A stretch of 59,146 nucleotides of DNA from Planctomycetota bacterium (lineage in GTDB: Bacteria > Planctomycetota > J058), in NCBI GenBank assembly GCA_019636275.1, contig JAHBXY010000041.1, positions 1 through 59,146 of the forward strand, read 5' to 3'. Within the stretch, counting starts at the first letter, position 1. Every line of letters starts with the position of its first letter. Positions 52,901-59,146 of this stretch are shown here, piece by piece. Below the pieces are notes generated by a model that was not told the DNA's origin, did no database searches, and saw only the letters and a program-made list of their open reading frames with translations. Made by a program: the position numbers and the translations under genes.

Positions 52901-52941
52901 AGGAGCACGAGCTCCGGGCCCGGGCAGCGCGCGTCGCTCAT
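49912..52941 (-). CDS. Large membrane anti-sigma protein with RING-like, STN-like and PDZ domains
   Basis: A 1009-residue protein coupled to an ECF sigma factor. The N-terminus is an anti-sigma zinc motif (ARSHVEGCAACRAL). Residues 80-140 hold a RING-like Cys/His cluster (CTYCRGALERPDAAYCAGC, HHADCFAEHGRCAAPGC). One membrane span follows (WLLLGSALAAAAGGGAVAAL). Outside the membrane are four STN/secretin-type modules with the pattern LADVVAFMQGITGRNVVV, LGEALEALAGMLSPDLPLRL, LAEALDLVRDGTGLDVVLDP and a fourth beginning PLTLELERLTGARVSLSP. A helical part and a C-terminal PDZ (LVVAVDGAPVADLLDVVEPL) end the protein. ATG at 52941 overlaps the sigma stop (ATGA). It probably holds the sigma factor at the membrane until a signal arrives. 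Confidence 0.82.
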   Translation of the reverse strand: MSDARCPGPELVLLAAHDLLDDDDAARSHVEGCAACRALGAALERELAPPPPACAPEALLPGLRERLAALDPRTPSADPALALRLLCTYCRGALERPDAAYCAGCLAPHHADCFAEHGRCAAPGCHGLEVVRTAPPPPARPRRARTWLLLGSALAAAAGGGAVAALVAAPAPEAQTLRVEVHALDEVLPALAALPAAPGEASDAEPAWLTEYRAALASRRVTLNFPGTSLADVVAFMQGITGRNVVVGPGVDPDALQVSLRVRSMVLDDALRLVAGQAGLVVGLRDEAIVLGAPGARRVVDPRFSPSRPQPGPPPREVLLRRAAASATQALVTALGAGALRAPAGVDLTDEGRLLVTQTDAGHRVVQAWLKELRADAGTPWPEDLAGAWFAPAPAPLEHPPTNPDAARALHHAQALDERRVDLDVAGPLGEALEALAGMLSPDLPLRLDPAARAEAAPVRLQLRRVSVGAALRHLLAHGPTLVLDVDRDGLLVRPHDVPSLEHRLATARRRVRPDEAAAEATQRLEGRRITLSLDRRPLAEALDLVRDGTGLDVVLDPRAPGDARVSLRVEDVSVAEALDALLAPRGLGVRLAGEVLHVGPRQEASLRPELATRPPPEGTFTAARALEVGPLTLELERLTGARVSLSPGAEACRGRVLVPAGATVAEALSLAEAQVGLRGVWTWLDGSEEPLLLLWADAGDGPLARAGRRLGQEGGWPEAPAAARAALEGARSRLRGALTALARAEQGADVAALRPAMERARQADRALEEVLAGRSVLGADLGAHRKEVAGAVADLLLQHWEVALADLRRASSERQVEESERALAAAPTEGERQALRARHEAFVKERDSVRRDAALEAARARSQVAIHEAGLRDLGGIGPGLLSALAAARAALAAGRAWDEVFPGGWSAWWQAEQARAARALCVGAARFHRAGFWSPNTDEGDVAWRGAEAPSEPGELGWLVVAVDGAPVADLLDVVEPLGAAAQAGASLTLTLVRGDARREVRVVLGD

Positions 52942-53525
52942 GGCCTCACCCCCAGCCGCTCGGCCTCGCGCCCGAGGCGCTCCAGCGCCGAGCGCATGCG
53001 GTACTTCGCCGTTCGCACCGAGCAGGCGAGGACGTCGGCCGCCTGCTCGTAGGTCTGTCCCAGGTCGTGCTTGAGCACGAACACCGCCAGCTCGTCGGGC
53101 GGCAGGGCCTCGACGGCCCGGCGCAGGAGGCCGGCGGCCTCCCGGCGCTCGGCGAGGTCGGGCGGCGCGCCCGCCTGCCGGTCGACCGCCAGCTCGCCCA
53201 GGGCCTCGGGCCCGTGAGGCACCTCGCTCCGGTGGCTCGCGCGCTTCTGCTGGTCGAGGCAGACGTTGCGGGCGATCCGCAGGAGCCACGGCCGCACGGG
53301 CCGCCCCCGGTCGAACGCCGGCAGCGCCCCGAGGAAGCGCAGGAAGGTCTCCTGGAGCGCGTCGCGCGCCGCGTGCTCGTCACCGCGCGACAGGCCGCGC
53401 GCGAACGCGAGCACCGGGCCGGCGTGCCGCCCGTAGAGCGCGTCGAACGGCGCCGCCTCGTGCGGGTCGGCGAGGCAGCGGCCGATGAGCTCGCCGTCGC
53501 ACGCCGCCTCTTCAGTCACCTGCAC
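52938..53525 (-). CDS. ECF-family RNA polymerase sigma factor
   Basis: A 195-residue sigma-70 family protein with region 2 (FDALYGRHAGPVLAFARGLS, RDALQETFLRFLGALPAFDR, WLLRIARNVCLDQQKR) and region 4 (ALPPDELAVFVLKHDLGQTY followed by EQAADVLACSVRTAKYRMRS). No region 1.1 or 3 is present, as in ECF factors. GTG at 53525 is chosen because GGGAGGGGAG precedes it; a second GTG at 53519 is possible. It is coupled by ATGA to the large anti-sigma gene, and the pair is divergent from the TPR/alpha-CTD gene, 160 bases away. The signal is unknown. Confidence 0.92.
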   Translation of the reverse strand: MQVTEEAACDGELIGRCLADPHEAAPFDALYGRHAGPVLAFARGLSRGDEHAARDALQETFLRFLGALPAFDRGRPVRPWLLRIARNVCLDQQKRASHRSEVPHGPEALGELAVDRQAGAPPDLAERREAAGLLRRAVEALPPDELAVFVLKHDLGQTYEQAADVLACSVRTAKYRMRSALERLGREAERLGVRP

Positions 53526-53685
53526 CCGACTCCCCTCCCGCGGGAGGATGCGCGCCGCAAACGTCCTACGATCTGGCCGGGGCCAGGGTGCAACCCGGGG
53601 TGCGGCCCCTTGACTGGGCGCGAGATGCGGCGAGAATCCCGCGTTCCATCCGGGCCCACCGTCCGGACCAGTCCCGAGACACGCC

Positions 53686-55002
53686 ATGACCACCGAAGCC
53701 CCCGCCTACGTCGACATGAAGACCCTGTTCGGGAGCGAGATCACGCTCGCGAACTACCCGCAGCTCCGCGACGCGGCCCTCACCAACGAGGCCAACACGC
53801 GGCAGCTCGAGAAGCTCGTCGACGAGCTCGACGGCAAGTCGCCGAAGAACGCGGTCAAGAAGGGGATCGCGCAGTGGATCCTCGGCCGCACGCAGGCGGC
53901 GCTCGACACGCTCGAGAGCGCGCACCCGCAGGAGGAGCTCGCCTCGATCTTCCTCGGCCGCGCCTACGTCGACCTCGAGCGGCCCAAGCAGGCCAAGGTG
54001 AAGTACCGCGAGGCGCTGGCCAAGCACCCCGACTCGCAGCCGATCGCCTACGGCCTGATCGGCGCCATGCTGCGCCTGGGCGAGCAGGACGAGGCCAGCC
54101 AGGTGCTCGACAAGGCCGAGAAGCGCTTCGGCCAGAACGCCGAGACCGTGTTCCTGCGCGGCTTCCACGCCGAGCTCACGGGCGAGTACGACCAGGCGCG
54201 CCAGCTCTACATGAAGGCCATGGAGCTCGACGCCCGGCACTCGGAGTCGGTGTTCCGCCTGGCGCACTGGCACCAGACCTGGGGCGACGAGGACGAGGCG
54301 CTCGAGCTCTACGAGCAGCTCCGCGACATGCAGCCGACCTACGCGCACGCGCTGCTGAACCTGGGCAACCTCTACGAGGACCTGCAGCGCTACGACCAGG
54401 CGGTCGAGTGCTACCGCGAGGTGCTGAACTCGATCCCGAACCACGCGCGCGCGATCATGTTCCTGTCGGACGCGCAGTCCAGCCGGACGATGTTCTACGA
54501 CGAGGACGGCGAGCGCCGGGCGGACCGCCAGAGCGCGGTGCTCAAGATCCCGGTCACCGACTTCGAGCTGTCGGTGCGCTCGCGCAACTGCCTCAACAAG
54601 ATGAACATCAAGACGCTCGGCGACCTGATCCAGATGACCGAGCCCGAGCTCCTCGCGCACAAGAACTTCGGCGAGACCTCGCTCATGGAGGTCAAGCAGA
54701 TGCTCGCGCAGAAGGGCCTGCGCCTGGGCCAGGGCAAGATCGAGGGCGGCGCCCCGCTGCCCGCGCCGCCCAAGCCGGCCGAGGTCTCGCAGGAGATCCT
54801 CGCCCAGCACATCGACTCGCTGGACCTGTCGGTCCGCTCGCGCAAGTGCATGGAGCGCCTGGGGATCACGTCGATCGGGCAGCTCATGAGCCGCACCGAG
54901 GCCGAGCTCCTGTCGGCCAAGAACTTCGGCCAGACGTCGCTGAACGAGATCAAGCTCCGCCTCGAGGAGCGGGGGCTCCGCCTCAAGGACGCTCCTTACT
55001 AG
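53686..55002 (+). CDS. TPR protein with two RNA polymerase alpha C-terminal domains
   Basis: A 438-residue soluble protein. Residues 1-270 are TPRs with planar repeats such as [20 protein letters not shown] and [20 protein letters not shown]. Two alpha-CTD helix-hairpin-helix modules follow: [20 protein letters not shown] with [20 protein letters not shown], and [20 protein letters not shown] with [20 protein letters not shown], each continuing into [19 protein letters not shown]. These match the DNA- and activator-binding surface of RpoA, but it is not RpoA itself. The family is known to me from Planctomycetota; its role may be to bridge promoters and protein partners. ATG at 53686. A palindromic repeat starts right after the stop. 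Confidence 0.9.
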   Translation: MTTEAPAYVDMKTLFGSEITLANYPQLRDAALTNEANTRQLEKLVDELDGKSPKNAVKKGIAQWILGRTQAALDTLESAHPQEELASIFLGRAYVDLERPKQAKVKYREALAKHPDSQPIAYGLIGAMLRLGEQDEASQVLDKAEKRFGQNAETVFLRGFHAELTGEYDQARQLYMKAMELDARHSESVFRLAHWHQTWGDEDEALELYEQLRDMQPTYAHALLNLGNLYEDLQRYDQAVECYREVLNSIPNHARAIMFLSDAQSSRTMFYDEDGERRADRQSAVLKIPVTDFELSVRSRNCLNKMNIKTLGDLIQMTEPELLAHKNFGETSLMEVKQMLAQKGLRLGQGKIEGGAPLPAPPKPAEVSQEILAQHIDSLDLSVRSRKCMERLGITSIGQLMSRTEAELLSAKNFGQTSLNEIKLRLEERGLRLKDAPY

Positions 55003-55190
55003 CGGCTGCGGCCGACGATGGCGGGCGCTGCCGCGCTCAGGCTCCCTTGGTGTGATCGCGGCTGCGGCCGACGATGGCGGGCGCTGCGGCGCTCAGGCTC
55101 CCTAGGCGGCCAGGAGGCCGCCGTCGGTCGCCTTCGCGCCGCATCGCCTCGCCCTCGTCGGCCTCGCCTGAGGCTCTGGCTGCGAACGCC
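55003..55190 (+). repeat. Post-stop palindromic element family, tandem copy 3
   Basis: Starts at the base after the TPR/alpha-CTD stop. CGGCTGCGGCCGACGATGGC and the following GGGCGCTG-CGCTCAGGCTCCCT repeat at 55059. Then CTAGGCGGCCAGGAGGCCGC, GTCGGTCGCCTTCGCGC, and a CGCCTCG-rich tail like that of copies 1 and 2. The block from 55073 to 55140 also matches 1488..1588 (minus). Confidence 0.7.
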
Positions 55191-55731
55191 CGGGGTGGTG
55201 TGCTCGGGGGCGGCGGGGCGGGTTGGGTCTAGCTTGGAAGAGCGTAGGTCGCTGCCGCTCGGGCGCGGGCGCCACGCATGAGCGCGGCGAGCGCCCTCGC
55301 CAGGCCAAAGGCCTCCGTCGGCCGATAGCCCAACGCCCTGGCTCGGTCACACCATGCCGACCGACCTGGTGCGTTGCGAACGACGCACCCGTCACCCGAA
55401 CACGGGAGTGTCGTCGTGGCGACCTCGCAGCCGATGCGCCTCGTCCGCCGTGGCACGACCTCGCGGCCGACCCGCATGCGAGACGAGCTTGCGTCCGGAT
55501 GCGTCGCCGGCGGGGAGACCTCGCAGCCGCTTCGCACTTCGCCCGCGGCGCGGCGACCGCGCAACTGACGCGACTCTCGGCGCCGGCGGCGGCCTGAGAA
55601 CGCAGCTCGCCGGCGGCGAGGCGAGGTTGCATCCGGATTGCATCTCGCCGCCCGGGGCCGTTTGCGAGGGCCGGGCGGTCGGGGGGGCGGGTTCGCGCGT
55701 CCAATCTCCTTGCATCGGGAGGAGGACGACC
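55003..55731. other. Long intergenic region with tandem post-stop elements and 13-bp repeats
   Basis: This 729-base gap has no convincing gene. It opens with a 56-base tandem duplication (55003..55058, 55059..) of CGGCTGCGGCCGACGATGGC plus CGCTCAGGCTC, related to the post-stop elements elsewhere. The second unit continues into the GGCGGCC-AGGA-GGCCGCC hairpin. Further right the 13-mer GACCTCGCRGCCG occurs at 55421, 55457 and 55517. The GGGAGGAGG box near 55718 serves the next gene. Confidence 0.65.
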
Positions 55732-56991
55732 ATGCGAACTGCGGGGTGGCTGATGGGGTTGATGGTCGGGTTGGCGCCGGCGGCGTGGGCGTGCGGCTAC
55801 GGGCCGGAGGAGACGCTCGAGCACCTGCTGGCGGAGCACGCGCGGCGCGAGGCGGCGGGCGAGGGGCCGGAGGCGCTGGCCGAGCTGGAGGCGCGGATCG
55901 ACGAGGTCGCCGGGGCGCGCGACGCGGCGTTCTCGGGGTTGTTCTGGCACCGCGACCTGGCGCAGGCGCGGCAGGTCGCGGCGGCCGAGGGCAAGCCGGT
56001 CCTGTCGCTGCGCCTCCTGGGCGAGCTGACGAGCGAGCGGAGCTGCGCCAACAGCCGGTTCTTCCGCGTGGCCCTGTATGCCGACGTCGAGCTGGCGCGC
56101 TGGCTCCGCGACGACGTGGTCCTGCACTGGGAGAGCGTGCGGCCCGCGCCGCGGATCACGATCGACATGGGCGACGGGCGGAAGCTCGAGCGCACGATCG
56201 CCGGCAACAGCATCCACTACCTGCTGCTGCCCGACGGGACCGTCGTCGACGCCCTGCCCGGCCTCTACGGCCCCGGCGCGTTCGCGGACGCCCTCCGGCC
56301 GGCGGTCCAGGCGGCGCGCGTGGCCTTGACGCTGCCGGAGCAGCGGCGCGCGGCGGTGATCGCCAGCTACCAGCGCGCAGCGCACCTGCGGCTGTCGCAG
56401 GCGGCGGCCCAGGTCGGCGCCGCTCAGGACGGAGCCCAGGTCGGCGCGCGGCCGGGCGCGCGGCCGGGCATGCGGGACGGCGGCCGGATGGGCGCGGGGG
56501 ACGACGCGCGGAACGACACGTGGGCCGGTGGTGGGCGGCGCGGTGGGCTGCCGACCGCGGCCGACGCGGCACCGCTGGCCATGGGCAAGGCGATGGTCGA
56601 GCGGCCCATGCTGACGGCCCTCGGGCAGACGCCGCCGCCCGACGACCCGGCGTGGACCGTCGCCGGCGCGGCCTACCTCGAGCGCTGCCGCCTCGACGCG
56701 CGCTCGCGCCGGCTGCTCGGGCGCAAGCTCCCGGCGGACCGCCGCGACGGCCTCGTCGCCGTGACCCGGCGCTTCGAGGAGGTCATGGCCCGGGACACGG
56801 CGCAGAACGAGCTCCGCCACCGGCCGACGCTCCTCGCCTGGCTGCTCGCGGGCGCGGGCGCCGACCTCGCGGCGCTCAACCGGCGGGTCTACGCCGAGCT
56901 GTTCAGGACGCCCGACGACGACCCGTGGCTGGGCCTGGCGCCCGCGGACGAGCTGGCGGCGATCGACGGGGGCGGCCTCACCGGCCCGTGA
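55732..56991 (+). CDS. Exported thioredoxin-fold-like protein
   Basis: A 419-residue secreted protein with a signal peptide (GWLMGLMVGLAPAAWACGYG). The central part looks like a divergent thioredoxin/DUF255-type fold (LFWHRDLAQARQVAAAEGKP with VLSLRLLGELTSERSCANSR, then DVVLHWESVRPAPRITIDMG). There is no CxxC redox pair, only a lone Cys in ERSCANS, so it may be a non-redox relative. A low-complexity Gly/Ala/Arg linker (AQVGAAQDGAQVGARPGARP) precedes the C-terminal region. ATG at 55732 follows GGGAGGAGG. It ends 80 bases before ruvA. No substrate or partner can be named. Confidence 0.7.
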   Translation: MRTAGWLMGLMVGLAPAAWACGYGPEETLEHLLAEHARREAAGEGPEALAELEARIDEVAGARDAAFSGLFWHRDLAQARQVAAAEGKPVLSLRLLGELTSERSCANSRFFRVALYADVELARWLRDDVVLHWESVRPAPRITIDMGDGRKLERTIAGNSIHYLLLPDGTVVDALPGLYGPGAFADALRPAVQAARVALTLPEQRRAAVIASYQRAAHLRLSQAAAQVGAAQDGAQVGARPGARPGMRDGGRMGAGDDARNDTWAGGGRRGGLPTAADAAPLAMGKAMVERPMLTALGQTPPPDDPAWTVAGAAYLERCRLDARSRRLLGRKLPADRRDGLVAVTRRFEEVMARDTAQNELRHRPTLLAWLLAGAGADLAALNRRVYAELFRTPDDDPWLGLAPADELAAIDGGGLTGP

Positions 56992-57071
56992 CGACGCGCG
57001 GTTCCCTGGCGGCCCCCCGGACGCGAGAATCGGCGCGCGCCCGGGGGGCCGGCGCGCGTACGGGGGCGGAG

Positions 57072-57680
57072 ATGATCGAGTCGATCTCGGGCAGCGTCCT
57101 GGCCGTCGAGCCGGCGGCGGTGATCGTGGACGTGGCCGGCCTGGGCTTCCGGGTCGAGGTCACCCCCCAGGTCGCCGAGAAGGTGGGCCCGCCCGGGAGC
57201 CGGGCCAGCCTCCTCGCCCAGCTCGTCGTCGTGCAGGACCAGCCGCCGCGCCTCTTCGGCTTCGACACCGCCGAGGCGCGGGCGCTCTTCCGGCTGCTCA
57301 CCAGCGTCGCGGGGATCGGGCCGTCGACCGGCCTGCGGATCATGGCCGGCCACGCCGACGCGGCCAGCCTCTCGGCCGCGATCGCCCGGGGCGACGACGA
57401 GGCGCTCAAGGTCAAGGGCGTCGGCCCCAAGCTGGCCAAGCGCCTCGTGACCGAGCTCAAGGACAAGGTCGGGGGCCTGGCCGAGGCCGCCGCCTGGTCG
57501 TCGGGAGCCTACGCCCGGCCGGCGGCCTCGGTCGACCGGGCCGTCGAGGAGGCCTTCCTGGCCCTGCGCACGCTGGAGTTCGAGCCGGAGGAGGCCCGCC
57601 GGCTCCTGAAGGACGCCCGGGCGACCCTGCCCCACGCGACCACCGAGGAGCTGGTCCGGACCGTCCTCCAGCGGATCTAG
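57072..57680 (+). CDS. ruvA: Holliday junction branch migration protein RuvA
   Basis: A 202-residue RuvA with its three domains: N-terminal OB fold (MIESISGSVLAVEPAAVIVD then VAGLGFRVEV), two helix-hairpin-helix motifs (LTSVAGIGPSTGLRIMAG and VKGVGPKLAKRLVTELKDK), and the C-terminal domain III (AFLALRTLEFEPEEARRLLK) that contacts RuvB. Length is standard for the family. ATG at 57072 follows GGCGGAG. No ruvB or ruvC lies in the window. The tRNA-Val promoter begins one base after its stop. Confidence 0.96.
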   Translation: MIESISGSVLAVEPAAVIVDVAGLGFRVEVTPQVAEKVGPPGSRASLLAQLVVVQDQPPRLFGFDTAEARALFRLLTSVAGIGPSTGLRIMAGHADAASLSAAIARGDDEALKVKGVGPKLAKRLVTELKDKVGGLAEAAAWSSGAYARPAASVDRAVEEAFLALRTLEFEPEEARRLLKDARATLPHATTEELVRTVLQRI

Positions 57681-57708
57681 TTGATCCGGCCCGGACCGGC
57701 GGTAGAAT
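57681..57708 (+). promoter_or_regulatory. Promoter of tRNA-Val
   Basis: TTGATC (57681..57686) and TAGAAT (57703..57708) with a 16-base spacer lie directly after the ruvA stop and 11 bases upstream of the tRNA. This is a good sigma-70-like match for so GC-rich a sequence and parallels the tRNA-Gln promoter. Confidence 0.75.
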
Positions 57709-57718
57709 GGGGTCCTTC

Positions 57719-57791
57719 GGGCGATTGGCGCAGTTGGTAGCGCGCTTGGATCACACCCAAGAGGTCACAGGTTCGAGTCCTGTATCGCCCA
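57719..57791 (+). tRNA. tRNA-Val (anticodon CAC)
   Basis: A 73-base cloverleaf with acceptor GGGCGAT pairing ATCGCCC, anticodon arm CTTGG-ATCACAC-CCAAG with anticodon CAC (reads GTG), and T arm ACAGG-TTCGAGT-CCTGT. Discriminator is A and CCA is not encoded. Confidence 0.94.
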
Positions 57792-57811
57792 TCCTCCCCC
57801 GTTCTGCATGT

Positions 57812-57912
57812 GGAATCCGCAGTCCGCGCGCACGCGCGGGCGCGATCTGCAGAGGGGGAGTCGCTCCGGCCCTGACGCCGCGCCCGCGCGTGCGCGCGGA
57901 CAAGGCTGCGGG
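57812..57912 (-). repeat. tRNA-adjacent palindromic element, copy 0 (inverted)
   Basis: Contains a perfect 23-bp inverted repeat: 57822..57844 (GTCCGCGCGCACGCGCGGGC and three more) with 57879..57901, around a 34-base loop. The ends GGAATCCGCAGTCC and AAGGCTGCGGGG are the reverse complements of the end motifs of copies 1 and 2. Lies 21 bases after tRNA-Val. Confidence 0.85.
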
Positions 57913-58010
57913 GCCGGCGTCGTGACGCCAGCAGAGCCGCGGGTCGCGGCGGTGGGTTGACACCGCGTTCGCCGCCGACGAGATGGCCGGGCTGCATGAC
58001 AGCTCGGGGG

Positions 58011-58156
58011 GGCGGCCCGCCCCTGCGCCGGGGCGAGTCTTGCGCGCGGCCCCGCAGCCTTGTCCACACGCGCGCGGGCGCCGGCGTCTTGCCCGGCGAA
58101 CACGTGAGGTGTGCCGCGCGCCCGCGCGCGAGTGGACTGCGGATTCCCAGGAAGTA
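58011..58156 (+). repeat. tRNA-adjacent palindromic element, copy 1
   Basis: Shares CCCCGCAGCCTTGTCC at 58050 and GGACTGCGGATTCCCAGGAA at its end with copy 2. Between them CCACACGCGCGCGGGCGC pairs with GCGCGCCCGCGCGCGAGTGG. The unit repeats with a period of 157 bases. Confidence 0.85.
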
Positions 58157-58166
58157 CCGGGGGGGA

Positions 58167-58315
58167 GGACGGCCCGTCCCTGCGTCGGGGCGAGTCTTGC
58201 GCCCGGCCCCGCAGCCTTGTCCACACGCGCGCGGGCGCCGGCGTGTCGCTCCGAGAACCACGCGACGTGTGCCGCGCGCCCTCGCGCGCGTGGACTGCGG
58301 ATTCCCAGGAAGTAC
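58167..58315 (+). repeat. tRNA-adjacent palindromic element, copy 2
   Basis: A second direct copy, 157 bases after copy 1. The flanks CGAGTCTTGCGC, CCCCGCAGCCTTGTCC and GGACTGCGGATTCCCAGGAA are kept, while the loop (GTCGCTCCGAGAACCACGCG) differs. The right arm differs from copy 1 at a few positions (GCGCGCCCTCGCGCGCGTGG). Confidence 0.85.
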
Positions 58316-58331
58316 GAGTGGGTAAACAACA

Positions 58332-58358
58332 CGACCCCGACCAACGCGGCCGGGGTCG
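58332..58358 (-). terminator. Terminator-like hairpin without an assigned gene
   Basis: Stem CGACCCCG (58332..58339) with CGGGGTCG (58351..58358) and an 11-base loop. On the minus strand it is followed by TGTTGTTTACC, a weak U-tract. It shares the AACAAC and CCCCGACC pattern with the tRNA-Gln terminator at 24688..24719, which suggests a minus-strand transcript coming from 58359..58583, but no gene is recognised there. Confidence 0.5.
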
Positions 58359-58583
58359 AGTCGTGGAAGGAAGGAAGGGAATCGCGCGCCCCGCGACGTG
58401 CGAGGCGACGCCTCCCTCCATTGCGACGGGCGTACCAGGCCGCAACCTCCGCTCGCTCCGTCGCCGCGCGCGGCCCGTCTTCCCGGAACCTGAACGGCGG
58501 TCCGCCCGCGGACGCTTTGCAGTCTCCTGACGCACGGTCCGAGGCTGGACCGCTAAGATCGCCGGCCCCGAGGAGGTGCCGGG

Positions 58584-59146
58584 ATGGCCCGTCGTGCGGT
58601 CTGCCTCACGGTGCTCGCCGCCCTGCTGGCGCTGGTCAGCTTCGCGCCGGCGTCGGCGCAGGACGTGATCTGGAAGAACGACGGCGGACGCCTGCGCGGC
58701 AAGATCGTCTCCGAGAACCGCACGTCCGTCGTGATCGACACGCCCGGCGGACGGATCACGGTCCGGCGCAGCGACATCGACCGGATCGAGCGCGAGGGCG
58801 ACGTCTTCCGCCAGTTCGAGCAGCGCCGGGGGCAGGTCAAGACGGGCGACCTGCACGCCTGGTTCGAGCTGGGGACGTGGTGCCAGAACCAGGGCCTCTA
58901 CCCGCAGGCGATCGACTGCTTCCACGAGGTCCTGGCGATCGAGCCGGACCACGCCGACGCCCGCTTCGAGCTGGGCTACCGCCGTCACGAGGGGCGCTGG
59001 GTCACCGAGGGCGAGTACTTCGAGGCGCGCGGCTACAAGCGCTACGAGGACCGCTGGGTCACGGCCGACGAGCACGAGAAGCTCGAGCAGGGCCTCGTGC
59101 AGGTCGACGGCCGCTGGGTCAGCCGCGAGTCGCTCGAGCCCGCCGA
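58584..59146 (+). CDS. Exported TPR-like protein, truncated by the window end
   Basis: The first 187 residues are present and no stop is reached. A signal peptide (CLTVLAALLALVSFAPASA) is followed by a small beta domain (LRGKIVSENRTSVVIDTPGG), then a tetratricopeptide-like repeat (AWFELGTWCQNQGLYPQAID with FHEVLAIEPDHADARFELGY). Short RWV motifs follow (EGRWVTEGEYFEARGYKRYE, EDRWVTADEH, DGRWVSRESL). This pattern is familiar from exported Planctomycetota proteins. ATG at 58584 follows GAGGAGG. TAAGAT at 58552..58557 is a likely -10 box. Confidence 0.75.
   Translation, partial: MARRAVCLTVLAALLALVSFAPASAQDVIWKNDGGRLRGKIVSENRTSVVIDTPGGRITVRRSDIDRIEREGDVFRQFEQRRGQVKTGDLHAWFELGTWCQNQGLYPQAIDCFHEVLAIEPDHADARFELGYRRHEGRWVTEGEYFEARGYKRYEDRWVTADEHEKLEQGLVQVDGRWVSRESLEPA

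Larger units (their letters stand above)
57792..58583. other. Repeat-filled region after tRNA-Val
   Basis: About 790 bases with no convincing gene. It contains one inverted (57812..57912) and two direct (58011..58156, 58167..58315) copies of a palindromic element, an isolated terminator-like hairpin (58332..58358), and an unannotated 225-base stretch before the next gene. Open frames here are shadows of the repeats. Confidence 0.7.

Noticed and set aside
57677..58344. Open frames in the region after tRNA-Val on both strands
   Set aside because: They are produced by the repeated palindromic elements, have no starts with ribosome-binding sites, and repeat the same peptide at the period of the DNA repeat.
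58359..58583. SRP RNA or 6S RNA on the minus strand
   Set aside because: A vague resemblance (CAGGTTCCGGGAAG) but the conserved SRP apical loop and the 6S bubble cannot be recognised, so no RNA gene is called.

Overview
The window is very GC-rich (first impression above 70 percent) chromosomal DNA from a bacterium with a signalling-rich, large-genome style. The most telling gene is a TPR protein carrying two RNA-polymerase alpha C-terminal domains (53686..55002), an architecture I associate with Planctomycetota. Several PknB-type kinases with extracytoplasmic domains, NHL and FHA proteins, RNase Y, a YkgJ-type protein and DUF1080-like proteins agree with that. A Myxococcota-like or other deep lineage is not excluded. 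I see no phage, plasmid, insertion sequence or CRISPR locus.

Layout. 103..1391 is a methyltransferase plus an unknown protein. 1752..4918 (minus) is the most striking locus: an acyl carrier protein overlapping a 973-residue fusion of a class III aminotransferase and a domain resembling cyanobacterial acyl-ACP reductase, with that family's catalytic cysteine conserved. It looks like a compact route from acyl-ACP through a bound aldehyde to a primary amine. 4977..9109 holds a CAP lipoprotein, a LuxR-type regulator, three tiny proteins and a polytopic membrane protein. 9268..15454 (minus) is a complete oligopeptide ABC importer operon. 15639..24665 carries an exported C39-like protein, an ABC-F ATPase, transketolase, a CtpA protease and a hybrid histidine kinase. 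tRNA-Gln, a DksA-like protein and a lipid kinase follow on the minus strand.

26488..35389 is a signalling block: kinase, NHL beta-propeller protein, second kinase and FHA protein, closely spaced or overlapping. 35927..45117 has RNase Y, a degenerate HtrA-like PDZ protein, a YkgJ protein, a TPR protein, a histone-H1-like basic protein, and a third kinase followed by a CsgG/LpoB-like protein across a probable reading-frame break. 45366..49902 has a laminin-G-like protein and a second peptide importer without ATPases. 49912..53525 (minus) is an ECF sigma factor with a very large, unusual anti-sigma protein. 53686 onward has the TPR/alpha-CTD protein, a thioredoxin-like protein, ruvA, tRNA-Val and a truncated exported TPR protein.

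The intergenic DNA is unusually structured. One family of palindromic elements begins directly after stop codons; its loop is conserved while its stem changes on both arms. A second palindromic family lies downstream of tRNA-Val. A 35-bp repeat occurs three times, and hexanucleotide repeats form an inverted pair. These repeats and the acyl-to-amine locus are the best candidates for undescribed biology. All calls rest on reading the sequence and on remembered family features; no database search was run.
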